Assembly (NCBI GenBank): GCA_045651165.1
Contig: JAZRRX010000037.1
Coordinates: forward strand, 9,347 to 73,346
Reading direction: 5' to 3'
Length of the DNA: 64,000 nt
Source: RGIG4608 sp045651165
GTDB lineage: Bacteria > Bacillota > Clostridia > Oscillospirales > CAG-272
Part shown: positions 51,876 to 60,363 of the stretch, piece after piece
Layout: each line of letters opens with the position of its first letter
Position numbering within the stretch: the first letter of the stretch is position 1
The notes under the pieces: model-generated
What the model saw: only the letters and a program-made list of their open reading frames with translations
Databases searched by the model: none
Told to the model about the DNA's origin: nothing
Translations under genes and position numbers: made by a program

Positions 51876-52802
51876 ATGAATAAAATGTTGCATATGTCCG
51901 TTTCTCCCCATATTCACTGTGGAAGAAGCACATCACAAATTATGCGTGACGTTTTTGTTGCACTTGTTCCTGCCGCAGGCGCAGGTGTTGCAATCTTCGG
52001 ACTTCGCGCACTCCTCGTTATTGCTGTTTGCGTTGCGAGCTGTGTTGGTCTTGAAGCATTGTTTAATTATATCGTTAAAAAAGAGCAGACAATCGGTGAT
52101 TACAGCGCGGCTGTAACAGGATTGCTTCTTGCACTTAATCTCCCTGCAAATATTCCTGTATGGCAATGTGTTGTGGGTTCTGCATTTGCAATCATTATTG
52201 TAAAATGCTTGTTTGGTGGACTTGGCTATAACGTAGTTAATCCCGCTATCACAGCAAGAGTATTTATGCTTGTATCTTTCGCAAGCGTAGGTAAGGCAGC
52301 TCAACCCATATTGGCTGATACAGTTACTGGTGCTACACCTTTGGCACGCTTTGCAGAGGGTGAAACAGTTGGACTTATGGACCTCTTCTTTGGAACACAC
52401 GGTGGTACTATAGGTGAAACTTGCATTATTGCTTTGCTTTTGGGATTCCTTTATCTCCTTGTTAAACGCGTTATTACATGGCAGATTCCCGTAACATTTA
52501 TCGGTAGCGTTTTCGTATTCTCTTTCCTTATGGAAGGCGATGCAATGAAGGCGTTGGCTCTTACACTTTCAGGTGGACTTATTCTCGGTGCAGTATTTAT
52601 GGCTACCGACTACGTAACAAGCCCTGTTACTCCTTGGGGTAAAGTAATCTTTGGTGTTGGATGCGGTCTTTTGACATTCCTTATCAGATATTTTGGAACT
52701 TATATTGAGGGCGTTTCCTTTGCGATACTTATTATGAATATACTTACACCCTATATTGATAAGTTTACAGCACATAAGGTATTTGGAGGTAAGAAGGCAT
52801 GA
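51876..52802 (+). CDS. rnfD: Rnf complex subunit RnfD
   Basis: 308 residues, about nine membrane segments. The covalent-FMN motif reads DTVTGATPLARF, where the Thr of GAT takes FMN from ApbE. Part of the membrane ion pump. Overlaps rnfG by 4 bp. Confidence 0.95.
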   Translation: MNKMLHMSVSPHIHCGRSTSQIMRDVFVALVPAAGAGVAIFGLRALLVIAVCVASCVGLEALFNYIVKKEQTIGDYSAAVTGLLLALNLPANIPVWQCVVGSAFAIIIVKCLFGGLGYNVVNPAITARVFMLVSFASVGKAAQPILADTVTGATPLARFAEGETVGLMDLFFGTHGGTIGETCIIALLLGFLYLLVKRVITWQIPVTFIGSVFVFSFLMEGDAMKALALTLSGGLILGAVFMATDYVTSPVTPWGKVIFGVGCGLLTFLIRYFGTYIEGVSFAILIMNILTPYIDKFTAHKVFGGKKA

Positions 52803-53977
52803 AAAAGCATTTGAAAAGTATTCTTACACTCTTTGCTATTTGTGCGATAGTTTCTATTGCACTTGCGGTTTGTTTTGAAATTACAAACCCAATCATTCTC
52901 GAAAGACAACAGGCAGCTGCAAGCGGTGCGCTTCTTGAAGTAATGCCTGAGGGTGGTACATTCGAAAAGATGGACACAAGTTCTTATACTCTTCCTGCTA
53001 CTATTAAGGAAGTGCATAAGGCAAGCAATGGTGGTTATGTATTCCAAGTGGAATTTGCCGGATTTAATCCCGGCAACGTTGCAATGATCGGTGTTTCTGC
53101 TGACGGCAAGGTTACAGGTACAAAGATTATTACTAACGTAGAGTCCTCAGGTTACGGTGCAGACCATCTTCCTGCTCTTGATGGCAAGGGACATTACAAC
53201 GGCGCTGATGCTTCAACAATTGATAGTGTTGACACAGTTTCTGGTTGTACAGTTTCCACAAAGGCATATCGTGCAGTTGTTAAAGACACACTTAATGCCG
53301 CCCTTATTCTCGGTGGTGGCGAAGTTGACCTTCGTGATCCCGCACAAATTCTTAATGACAATCTCAATGCAGCACTCGGTACAGAGGGCGTTGAATTCGA
53401 CAAACATTTCTTCACCGAAGTAGTTGAAGGCGTTGATGCTATCTACGTTGCAAAGACAGGTGAAGGCCATGTTGTAGTGATTGGTGAAACATTTGTTGGT
53501 GTTGATGCTGAGGGCAACGTTGTTGGTGAAGCAAATGAAGTAGCAGCAAATGCAATTGCAACAATCAAAGAAACAACATTTACTGAACTTAATCTTTCTG
53601 AATTCACAGGACTTTCTAAGAGAATTAAGTCCGCAAAGGTTACAAACGCCGGCGTTTATGTAATTGAAGTTGAAGGCGCAGGATTTGGTATCAATGGTGA
53701 TTCTCACTACGGTGCTTCTCGTGAATATATCCAAATTAGAGTTTCTATTACTGCTGACGGTACAATTGTTGACTGTTATACAGTTTACCAGAGCGAAACA
53801 AATGGATTCGGTTCAGCTTGTGCTGATGAAGAATTCTATGGTCAGTTTGCTGGCAAGACACAAAATAACTACAAAGATATCATCATTGCAGGTTCAACCT
53901 ACACAACTGATGGTTATCATTCCGCTATAAAGAATGCCTTTAAGGCAGTTGCAATTTTCGAAGGAGGTGCTAACTAA
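52799..53977 (+). CDS. rnfG: RnfG with two FMN-binding domains
   Basis: 392 residues, about twice a normal RnfG. N-terminal membrane segment (about 8-30), then FMN-binding domain 1 with DTVSGCTVSTKAY (Thr151 as flavin acceptor), then a second FMN_bind-like domain (about 195-390) ending AGSTYTTDGYHSAIKNAFKAVAIFEGG. The GCT form of the acceptor motif (Cys in place of Ala) is shared with the AGCTIS repeats of the protein at 57198. Probably two flavins in series outside the membrane. Part of rnfCDGEAB. Confidence 0.92.
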   Translation: MKKHLKSILTLFAICAIVSIALAVCFEITNPIILERQQAAASGALLEVMPEGGTFEKMDTSSYTLPATIKEVHKASNGGYVFQVEFAGFNPGNVAMIGVSADGKVTGTKIITNVESSGYGADHLPALDGKGHYNGADASTIDSVDTVSGCTVSTKAYRAVVKDTLNAALILGGGEVDLRDPAQILNDNLNAALGTEGVEFDKHFFTEVVEGVDAIYVAKTGEGHVVVIGETFVGVDAEGNVVGEANEVAANAIATIKETTFTELNLSEFTGLSKRIKSAKVTNAGVYVIEVEGAGFGINGDSHYGASREYIQIRVSITADGTIVDCYTVYQSETNGFGSACADEEFYGQFAGKTQNNYKDIIIAGSTYTTDGYHSAIKNAFKAVAIFEGGAN

Positions 53978-54666
53978 TGAGTAAGAATAACAATCTCTCT
54001 GTTATAACAAAGGGTATTCTTAAAGAAAACCCTGTATTCGTGCTTGTTCTTGGCACATGTCCTACTCTTGCCGTAACAAATAACGTGTTCGGCGCATTTG
54101 GTATGGGTATTGCGGCTATGATAGTTCTTATCTGCTCAAATATGCTCATTTCTGCACTTCGTAAGGTTATTCCTGACAGTGTTCGTATTCCTTCTTATAT
54201 CGTAATCATCGCGGGCTTTGTTACTATCGTTCAGATGGTTGTTCAGGCGTTCTTGCCCGACCTTGACAAAATGCTTGGTGTATATCTTCCTCTTATAGTT
54301 GTTAACTGTATCATTCTTGGTAGAGCCGAGATGTTTGCAGGTAAGAACACAGTTGGAAAGAGCGCACTTGACGGCGTTGGTATGGGTATCGGATTTACAC
54401 TTGCCTTAGTTTCTATGGCAGTGGTTCGTGAGGTTTTGGGTTCTGCGTCATTTGCAGGAACTGCAATTCCTTTCCTTGAGCCATATAAGATTGCTTTCCT
54501 TTCAAAAGCACCTGGTGGCTTGCTTGTTTACGGTCTTCTTATTGCCGTTGTTTACGTTGTTACAAATGGAGCAGCACCCAAGAAGAGATCATTCTCTTGC
54601 GAAGGCTGTCCTTCACGTGCTCATTGTAATCCTGCCGCTTGTGGCGGAGAAAAGGAGGAAGCATAA
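53977..54666 (+). CDS. rnfE: Rnf complex subunit RnfE
   Basis: 229 residues, six membrane segments with LGTCPTLAVTN (the cysteine that helps hold the in-membrane [2Fe-2S] cluster). The last 28 residues form a soluble tail with CEGCPSRAHCNPAACGG, an extra four-cysteine motif. Start shares one base with rnfG stop. Confidence 0.94.
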   Translation: MSKNNNLSVITKGILKENPVFVLVLGTCPTLAVTNNVFGAFGMGIAAMIVLICSNMLISALRKVIPDSVRIPSYIVIIAGFVTIVQMVVQAFLPDLDKMLGVYLPLIVVNCIILGRAEMFAGKNTVGKSALDGVGMGIGFTLALVSMAVVREVLGSASFAGTAIPFLEPYKIAFLSKAPGGLLVYGLLIAVVYVVTNGAAPKKRSFSCEGCPSRAHCNPAACGGEKEEA

Positions 54667-55266
54667 ATGGAAGCTATTAAAAGTATGCTCGTAATTTTGT
54701 TGTCTGCCGTATTGGTTAACAACTACGTTTTGGTTAGATTCCTTGGTATCTGCCCCTTCCTTGGTGTATCTAAAAAGATAGACCAGGCATCCGGTATGGG
54801 TGTTGCTGTTACTGTTGTTATGCTTCTTGCAACTGCTGCAACTTGGCCAATTCAAAAGTATATTCTCGACCCCAACGGTCTTGGATATATGCAGACTATT
54901 GTATTTATCGTTATCATTGCATCTCTTGTTCAGATGCTTGAAATCGTTCTTAAAAAATTCATTCCTTCACTTCACGCAGGACTTGGTGTATATCTTCCTT
55001 TGATTACAACAAACTGTGCAGTGCTTGGTGTTGCTATTAACAATATCAATGATGGTTATACATTCCTTGAATCTATGGTAAGTTCACTTGGCGTAGGTAT
55101 TGGATTCCTTCTTGCGATGGTTCTTTTCTCAGGAATTCGTTCCAGAATTGATGAAACACAGGTTCCAAAGCCCTTCAGAGGCGTTGCAATTACACTCGTA
55201 GCTGCATCCTTCTTGTCTCTTGCATTTATGGGCTTTGCAGGAATCGTTGAAAAACTTTTTGCTTAA
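54667..55266 (+). CDS. rnfA: Rnf complex subunit RnfA
   Basis: 199 residues, six membrane segments, with LVRFLGICPFLGVSK and TTNCAVLGVA holding the paired cysteines of the RnfA/E [2Fe-2S] centre. ATG abuts the rnfE stop. Confidence 0.95.
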   Translation: MEAIKSMLVILLSAVLVNNYVLVRFLGICPFLGVSKKIDQASGMGVAVTVVMLLATAATWPIQKYILDPNGLGYMQTIVFIVIIASLVQMLEIVLKKFIPSLHAGLGVYLPLITTNCAVLGVAINNINDGYTFLESMVSSLGVGIGFLLAMVLFSGIRSRIDETQVPKPFRGVAITLVAASFLSLAFMGFAGIVEKLFA

Positions 55267-55284
55267 AATTAGGAGGGTATAGAT

Positions 55285-56088
55285 ATGTTGACTAGTGTAT
55301 TGACTGCCTTTCTTGTAGTAGCAGGTGTAGGCCTTGTTCTTGGTGTATTGCTCGCTCTCTTTACACATTTCTTTGGTATTGAAGACGATCCCAAGGTAAA
55401 GGCAGTAAGAGGTGCGCTCCCCGGTGCTAACTGTGGTGCGTGTGGATTTAAGGGTTGTGATGACTATGCTAAGGCAGTAGCTGAAGGCAGAGCGGTTCCT
55501 AACCTTTGTATCCCCGGTGGTGCAGATACTGTTGCGGCTCTTTCCGAAATTCTCGGTGTTGAAGCTGAAGCAGCTGCTCCTAGAGTAGCATTTGTTCATT
55601 GTAATGGTGTTAGTGGAGCAACATCTCCCAAGGCTGTTTACGATGGTATTCAGAATTGCGTAGCTGAAAATATGATTTTCGGTGGTTGTGGCTCTTGTAT
55701 CTATGGCTGTATCGGTTGTGGCGACTGTGTAAGCGTATGTCCTGCAGATGCTATCTGCTTGAAGGATGGTATTGCTCACGTTGATCCCAGAGCTTGTATC
55801 GGTTGTGGTGCATGTGCTAAAACTTGTCCTAAGCACATTATTTCTATGATTCCTAAAGATGCAGTTGTTGCTAATTTCTGCTCTAACAAGGAAAAGGGCG
55901 CTGATGCTCGTAAGCATTGTGCAAATGCTTGTATCGGTTGTAAGAAGTGCGAAAAGACATGTCCTAACGGTGCTATTACAGTTATCGATAATAACGCTAT
56001 CGTTGATTACGAAAAATGTACACATTGCGGCGCATGTGCAGCAGCGTGTCCTACAAAATGTCTTAAGGACGTAAACTTTATTCAATAA
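55285..56088 (+). CDS. rnfB: Rnf complex subunit RnfB
   Basis: 267 residues; ferredoxin-oxidising subunit. N-terminal membrane helix (about 3-28), then the GANCGACGFKGCDDYAKAV Fe-S motif, and four more ferredoxin-type [4Fe-4S] motifs (CIGCGDCVSVCP, CIGCGACAKTCP, CIGCKKCEKTCP, CTHCGACAAACP). Longer than proteobacterial RnfB, as usual in Clostridia. Last of the core rnf genes. Confidence 0.96.
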   Translation: MLTSVLTAFLVVAGVGLVLGVLLALFTHFFGIEDDPKVKAVRGALPGANCGACGFKGCDDYAKAVAEGRAVPNLCIPGGADTVAALSEILGVEAEAAAPRVAFVHCNGVSGATSPKAVYDGIQNCVAENMIFGGCGSCIYGCIGCGDCVSVCPADAICLKDGIAHVDPRACIGCGACAKTCPKHIISMIPKDAVVANFCSNKEKGADARKHCANACIGCKKCEKTCPNGAITVIDNNAIVDYEKCTHCGACAAACPTKCLKDVNFIQ

Positions 56089-56096
56089 AAATCATA

Positions 56097-56117
56097 GGGG
56101 CGGCATTTTGCCGCCCC
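56097..56117 (+). other. GC-rich hairpin after rnfB
   Basis: GGGGCGGC, loop ATTTT, GCCGCCCC; no T run follows on the plus strand. Likely an mRNA-stabilising structure that keeps rnf transcript apart from, yet continuous with, the EetA-like gene. Confidence 0.6.
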
Positions 56118-56169
56118 AAAAACAAATAATTGTTTTTTAAAAATATAAAACCGAAAGCGAGGTGTCATT

Positions 56170-56565
56170 ATGGCAGAGAAGGGTAGTACCCAAAAGATTA
56201 AAAACGATATAATTTTCATCGTAGCTCTGCTATTGGTGATTGCTATCATAGGAGGTTGCGTCCTTCTTTTTAGAAAAGAGGGAAATATTGTGAAGGTAAC
56301 TGTTGACGGCAAGTTTTATGGTGAATATTCTCTTGAGCAGAATAGGACAGTTGAAATAAAGACCGAAAACGGTTATAATATTTTGGTTATTGAAAACGGA
56401 ACAGCTTATGTAAAGGATGCAAGTTGTCCTGACGGAATATGTTCCTCTCACAGACCAATAAAGTATAGCGGAGCAAGTATCATTTGTTTGCCCAACAAAG
56501 TTGTTGTTTCAATAGAAAGTGATGACAAGGGCGGCAAAGACAATGAAATTGATGTTGTATCGTAG
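56170..56565 (+). CDS. NusG domain II-containing membrane protein (EetA-like)
   Basis: 131 residues: a charged start, one membrane segment (about 13-35), then an extracytoplasmic beta-rich domain with VTVDGKFYGEYSLEQNRTVEI and VKDASCPDGICSSHRPIKYSGASIICLPNKVVV, the signature of NusG-domain-II proteins. In flavin-based extracellular electron transfer loci of Firmicutes, EetA is of this type. The CPDGIC pair may form a redox or structural disulfide. 11 bp before the EetB-like gene. Confidence 0.85.
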   Translation: MAEKGSTQKIKNDIIFIVALLLVIAIIGGCVLLFRKEGNIVKVTVDGKFYGEYSLEQNRTVEIKTENGYNILVIENGTAYVKDASCPDGICSSHRPIKYSGASIICLPNKVVVSIESDDKGGKDNEIDVVS

Positions 56566-56576
56566 GAGATAAAAAC

Positions 56577-57089
56577 GTGAGAAAAAATGCTTTAAGAACT
56601 AAAAAAATAACTTTTTTGGCGCTTTTTGCCTCTCTTGCACTTCTCTTGTCCTATGTGGAGATGCTTCTTCCGCCAATTTTTACTGCAGTTCCAGGAATTA
56701 AAATGGGATTGCCCAATATCATTATCATTATTATACTCTATCGTTTTGGAATTAAAGACGCTACAGTTGTGTCCTTAGTTAGACTTATGATAGTTACTAT
56801 TCTTTTTGGAAATATTACAATGTTTTGGTATAGTTTGGCAGGAGCTGTATTAAGTCTTACTGTAATGGGTATACTAAAAAAGCTTGATTTTTTATCAACA
56901 ATTGGTGTTAGCGTAGCAGGAGCTATAATGCACAATGTGGGGCAAATATTAGTTGCAATTTTGCTGATGCACACCACTGAAATCGGATATTATTTGATAG
57001 TTTTATCGATAACAGGAACTATCGCGGGCATATTTATTGGCCTTTGTGGTGCATTATTGCATAAAAGATTAGAAAAAATAAAGATATAA
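56577..57089 (+). CDS. Gx transporter family membrane protein (EetB-like)
   Basis: 170 residues, about five or six membrane segments; GTG start after TAGGAGATA. LFASLALLLSYVEMLLPPIFTAVPGIKMGLPNIIIIIILY is the typical opening of the Gx-transporter family (related to heptaprenyl synthase component I/ECF S folds), to which EetB belongs. Coupled with the EetA-like gene downstream of rnf. A quinone- or flavin-linked role is inferred from those loci. Confidence 0.85.
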   Translation: MRKNALRTKKITFLALFASLALLLSYVEMLLPPIFTAVPGIKMGLPNIIIIIILYRFGIKDATVVSLVRLMIVTILFGNITMFWYSLAGAVLSLTVMGILKKLDFLSTIGVSVAGAIMHNVGQILVAILLMHTTEIGYYLIVLSITGTIAGIFIGLCGALLHKRLEKIKI

Positions 57090-57122
57090 ATGTAAAAAAA
57101 CAATTAATATTTTCAAATGTTA

Positions 57123-57150
57123 TTGACAAATATGAAAAATTTGGTATAAT
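57123..57150 (+). promoter_or_regulatory. Promoter of tandem flavin-motif protein gene
   Basis: TTGACA, 16-nt spacer, TATAAT. The gene can be expressed separately from rnf. Confidence 0.85.
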
Positions 57151-57197
57151 AAAGAGTGGCTAAAGCCGAAAAAATATTTAGAAGGAGTTTTTTGACA

Positions 57198-58250
57198 ATG
57201 AAAAACAAAAAGGTTTTAATTATCGCTGCAGTTGCAGTAGTGCTCGTAGTTGCAGTTGTTCTTGGTGTTGTTCTTCTTACTGGTAAAAAGCCCGTTGAAG
57301 AAGTACCTCAGAAAGAATACAAGCTCGGTATGGGCGTTAAGTTCGGTGATTTGACAAATGCTCAGATCAATGCTACAGTTGCTACAGTAGTTCTTGATGA
57401 AGCAGGTAAAATCGTTGCTTGCCGCATCGACACAGTTCAGAACAAGTATAAAGTAGAAGAAGATGCAGAGGAAGTAACATTTACTAACCTCAAGACAAAG
57501 ATGGAACTTGGTAACGATTACGGCATGGCTGCTCACGGTCATTCTCTCGTTGGTAACGCAACAGTTAAAGAATGGTTCGAACAGGCTAAGGCATTCGAAG
57601 CTTGGGTAGTTGGTAAGACTGTTAACGACGTTAGAAACATGAAGACTCAGAGAATGGAAAATGGCTACATCATCGCTGACGAAAAGGATCTTCTTGATGC
57701 TGGTTGCACAATCTCCATCGAAGAATTCAGAGATGCAGTTGTAAAGGCTTGCAAGGATTCTCAGGCTACAACATTCAAGACAGCTGATACATTCACACTT
57801 GGTATCGCTGTTAACAACGCAAACGATGGTTCTACAGTTGCTGAAGAAGGCGGCTACACAATCAAGATGAACATCGAATTTGCAGCAGCAGTAGTTGCAG
57901 ATGGCAAGGTTCTTGCTACACTTAATGACGCATTGCAGCCTCAGGTTGTTGTTAATGCAGCAGGCGAAGTAAAGAGCAGATCTGTTGGTAAGGGCGAAGG
58001 CATTCTTCAGTCTAAGAGAGAGCTCAAAGAAAACTACGGCATGGAAGCTGCTAAGGTTGACAAGAACGGCGACGGTAAGAGCTACGAATGGTACAAGCAG
58101 TCCGCTATTTACTCAAACTACGTATTGGGTAAGACAGCTACTGAAATCGCAGGTCTTGAACTTGGTACAGACCTTCAGACAGCAGGATGCACAATCTCTA
58201 TTGGTGGTATCAATGCAGTAGTTGCTAAGGCTGCTACAAACGCAAGATAA
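57198..58250 (+). CDS. Membrane-anchored protein with two AGCTIS repeats, probable multi-flavin carrier
   Basis: 350 residues. Membrane segment (about 5-28), then two homologous domains of about 140 residues: 43-190 and about 206-348. Each holds GMxV/GIAV, an internal NDYGM or NYGM, an EWF/EWY helix, a VxGKT block and a terminal D-x3-AGCTIS motif (D164..T171 and D325..T332). That motif resembles the ApbE flavinylation site (DxxxSGAT) and the SGCT site of RnfG here; apbE follows directly. Codon use and promoter suggest high expression. Probable PplA-like extracytoplasmic electron carrier; FMN attachment is an inference. ATG at 57198 chosen, though a TTG at 57192 is possible. Confidence 0.75.
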   Translation: MKNKKVLIIAAVAVVLVVAVVLGVVLLTGKKPVEEVPQKEYKLGMGVKFGDLTNAQINATVATVVLDEAGKIVACRIDTVQNKYKVEEDAEEVTFTNLKTKMELGNDYGMAAHGHSLVGNATVKEWFEQAKAFEAWVVGKTVNDVRNMKTQRMENGYIIADEKDLLDAGCTISIEEFRDAVVKACKDSQATTFKTADTFTLGIAVNNANDGSTVAEEGGYTIKMNIEFAAAVVADGKVLATLNDALQPQVVVNAAGEVKSRSVGKGEGILQSKRELKENYGMEAAKVDKNGDGKSYEWYKQSAIYSNYVLGKTATEIAGLELGTDLQTAGCTISIGGINAVVAKAATNAR

Positions 58251-58269
58251 TTTAAATTTTGCATAAATG

Positions 58270-58293
58270 AAAAGGGAGGATATCCTCCCTTTT
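58270..58293 (+). terminator. Terminator between flavin-motif protein and apbE
   Basis: A perfect 24-nt palindrome, AAAAGGGAGGAT and its complement, ending in TTTTC. Confidence 0.85.
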
Positions 58294-58321
58294 CTTAAAT
58301 TATGAATAACTTGAGGTAATG

Positions 58322-59413
58322 ATGAAGAAAAATCATATTATTTTCACCTTGTGTGCATTGCTTTTAGTGGTGGGTGCATTAGTTACAGTTTTGCTTATTC
58401 GTGATGACGAAGAAGTGCAAAATGAACTCACAAGATATAGAGCAAACTCATTTGATTATTTTGATACAGTTAGTACAATAGAGGGATACGAAAAAAGTGG
58501 AGATGATTTTAACAAGGTAGCACAGAGCGTATTTGCTACACTTGAGGAATATCACAAGCTTTTTGATATCTATAATTCATATGAGGGAATAAATAATATT
58601 CGCACAATAAATAAACTCTATAACGGTGAGCACAAAGTGGTTACTGTTGATAGAAAAATTATTGATATGCTCCTTTATGCAAAGGAACTGTATAATAAAA
58701 CTAATGGTGAAATGAATATCGCAATGGGAAGTGTGCTTTCAATTTGGCACGACTACCGTTCGGCGGCAGAAGATAACTATGGTGTTGGAGAGCTTCCTCC
58801 CATGGAAGAGCTTGAGGCGGCGGCGCAACACACCGACATTAATAATTTGATTATTGACGAAGAAAACAATACGGTTTATATTTCTGACCCCAAAATGACA
58901 CTTGATGTGGGCGCTATTGGAAAGGGATATGCCGTTGAGATGGTAGCGCAAATGCTTGAGCAACAAGGCATTACAGGTTATGTTATAAACGTTGGTGGAA
59001 ATATTCGCACAGTTGGTCTTAAGGGTAATGGCGATAAGTGGTTGGCGGGTATCGAAACTCCGTTTGATGACGATGATGAACCATACCTTGCTTATATTGG
59101 ACTTGCAGGTGAAACTATAGTTACAAGTGGTTCATATCAAAGATACTACCTTGTTGATGGCAAGGAATATCATCACATTATTGATAAGGATACACTTATG
59201 CCAGCAGTTGGATTTGTATCCGTTTCGGTAATTTGCCAAAATTCTGCAGATGGAGATGGTCTTTCAACGGCACTTTTCTGTATGCCTTTGGAAGATGGCA
59301 GGGCACTTGTTGAGTCCCTTGAAGGTGTTGAAGCACATTGGGTTCTCCCAGATGGCACACGCGTAAAATCCTCAGGATTTTCTAATTTTGAAGTTGAATA
59401 TAATTCAAAATAA
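58322..59413 (+). CDS. apbE: FAD:protein FMN transferase ApbE
   Basis: 363 residues. Membrane or signal segment at the N-terminus, then the ApbE fold: FDYFDTVSTIEGYE, INNIRTINKLYNG, LDVGAIGKGYAVEMVAQML (Mg/FAD site), VINVGGNIRTVG, and HHIIDKDTLMPAVGF with the catalytic His/Asp region. It transfers FMN from FAD onto Thr of RnfG, RnfD and probably the AGCTIS protein. Two ATGs in tandem (58319 and 58322); GAGGT at 58313 favours the second. Confidence 0.95.
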   Translation: MKKNHIIFTLCALLLVVGALVTVLLIRDDEEVQNELTRYRANSFDYFDTVSTIEGYEKSGDDFNKVAQSVFATLEEYHKLFDIYNSYEGINNIRTINKLYNGEHKVVTVDRKIIDMLLYAKELYNKTNGEMNIAMGSVLSIWHDYRSAAEDNYGVGELPPMEELEAAAQHTDINNLIIDEENNTVYISDPKMTLDVGAIGKGYAVEMVAQMLEQQGITGYVINVGGNIRTVGLKGNGDKWLAGIETPFDDDDEPYLAYIGLAGETIVTSGSYQRYYLVDGKEYHHIIDKDTLMPAVGFVSVSVICQNSADGDGLSTALFCMPLEDGRALVESLEGVEAHWVLPDGTRVKSSGFSNFEVEYNSK

Positions 59414-59446
59414 AAAAGAGCATCAACCGATGCTCTTTTTTATTTT
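59412..59446. terminator. Bidirectional terminator
   Basis: AAAAGAGCATC and GATGCTCTTTT around AACC; between apbE and the convergent udk. Confidence 0.9.
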
Positions 59447-60061
59447 TTATTCTTCAAGTCTTTTAGCAATTCTTGTTGCAACAATATCAAGCGCGGTTTT
59501 GTTTTTGCCACCATTAATGATGATATCGGCATATTTTTTGGTCGGCTCAACATAAATTCCGTGCATTGGCTTTACTGTGCCAAGATACTGACTGATAACA
59601 CCGTCAATGTCCCTACCACGCTCGCGCACGTCACGACGAAGTCTGCGCAAAATTCTTTCATCTGCATCGGCATCTGTGAAGATTTTGATATCGAACATTT
59701 CACGAAGGCGCTCGTCGTGGAATGTCAAAATTCCATCAACGATAATGATGGGAGAGGGAGCAAGACGTGTCATTTCAGCTTTTCTTGTGTGAATTTTAAA
59801 GTCATAATTGGGCACGTCAACTGTTTCACCCTTTTGAAGTTCGCGAAGATGCTTGACAAGAAGGTCTGTGTCAAGCGCATCTGGGCAGTCGTAGTTCGTT
59901 TTTATTCTTTCTTCAAATTCAAGATGATCTTGAGGCTTATAGTAGTTATCGTAGGAGATAACTGTTATATCGTTAGGAAAAAGTGCGAGCAAGCGCTGGG
60001 CAAAAGTGGATTTTCCACTACCCGTACCACCTGCAATTCCGATAAGCATTGGAGATTTCAT
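59447..60061 (-). CDS. udk: Uridine kinase
   Basis: 204 residues; phosphorylates uridine/cytidine. P-loop GGTGSGKST (11-19), SYDNYYKP, NYDCPDALDTDLL, VPNYDFKIHTR, VDGILTFHDERLREM and RRLRRDVRERGRDIDGVISQYLGTVKPMHGIYVEPTKKYADIII are characteristic. Single gene. Confidence 0.96.
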   Translation of the reverse strand: MKSPMLIGIAGGTGSGKSTFAQRLLALFPNDITVISYDNYYKPQDHLEFEERIKTNYDCPDALDTDLLVKHLRELQKGETVDVPNYDFKIHTRKAEMTRLAPSPIIIVDGILTFHDERLREMFDIKIFTDADADERILRRLRRDVRERGRDIDGVISQYLGTVKPMHGIYVEPTKKYADIIINGGKNKTALDIVATRIAKRLEE

Positions 60062-60266
60062 AGTTTAAAATTCCTTTTCAAAAATAGATGTTTTATCGGA
60101 ATATAATTATATCATTTTACACATTTTTTGTCAATCTTTTTTGAATTTTGTATTTAAATATATTTCCACTGTCAAAATAACCATTTAATCACAATGAACA
60201 TTGTATAAATTGCACATAGTTTATTAAAATAATAAATAATATTTATTAAAATTTTATAAAAACCTC

Positions 60267-60295
60267 TTGTCAAAACATAAATATAATGATAGAAT
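60267..60295 (+). promoter_or_regulatory. Promoter of pectinesterase gene
   Basis: TTGTCA, 17-nt spacer, TAGAAT. The 302-bp gap 60062-60363 is otherwise A/T-rich. The 65-nt leader holds GGCTGCGCAATAGCGTGG, which I could not match to any riboswitch. Confidence 0.65.
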
Positions 60296-60363
60296 AAATT
60301 TGATGATTATTTGGCTGCGCAATAGCGTGGAAAATTTTATATAATCAGGAAAGGAAAACAATT

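Noticed and set aside
55129..56085. Long 318-codon Cys/Thr-rich frame on the minus strand
   Set aside because: It is the mirror of rnfB; its composition is the complement of the Fe-S coding frame and it lacks a ribosome site.
53977..56088. Nqr rather than Rnf complex
   Set aside because: RnfB and RnfC ferredoxin-type Fe-S clusters are present and there is no NqrF or NqrA.
60300..60363. Riboswitch in the pectinesterase leader
   Set aside because: Only a weak CGC/GCG hairpin is visible, with no match to c-di-GMP, preQ1 or other classes that I know.
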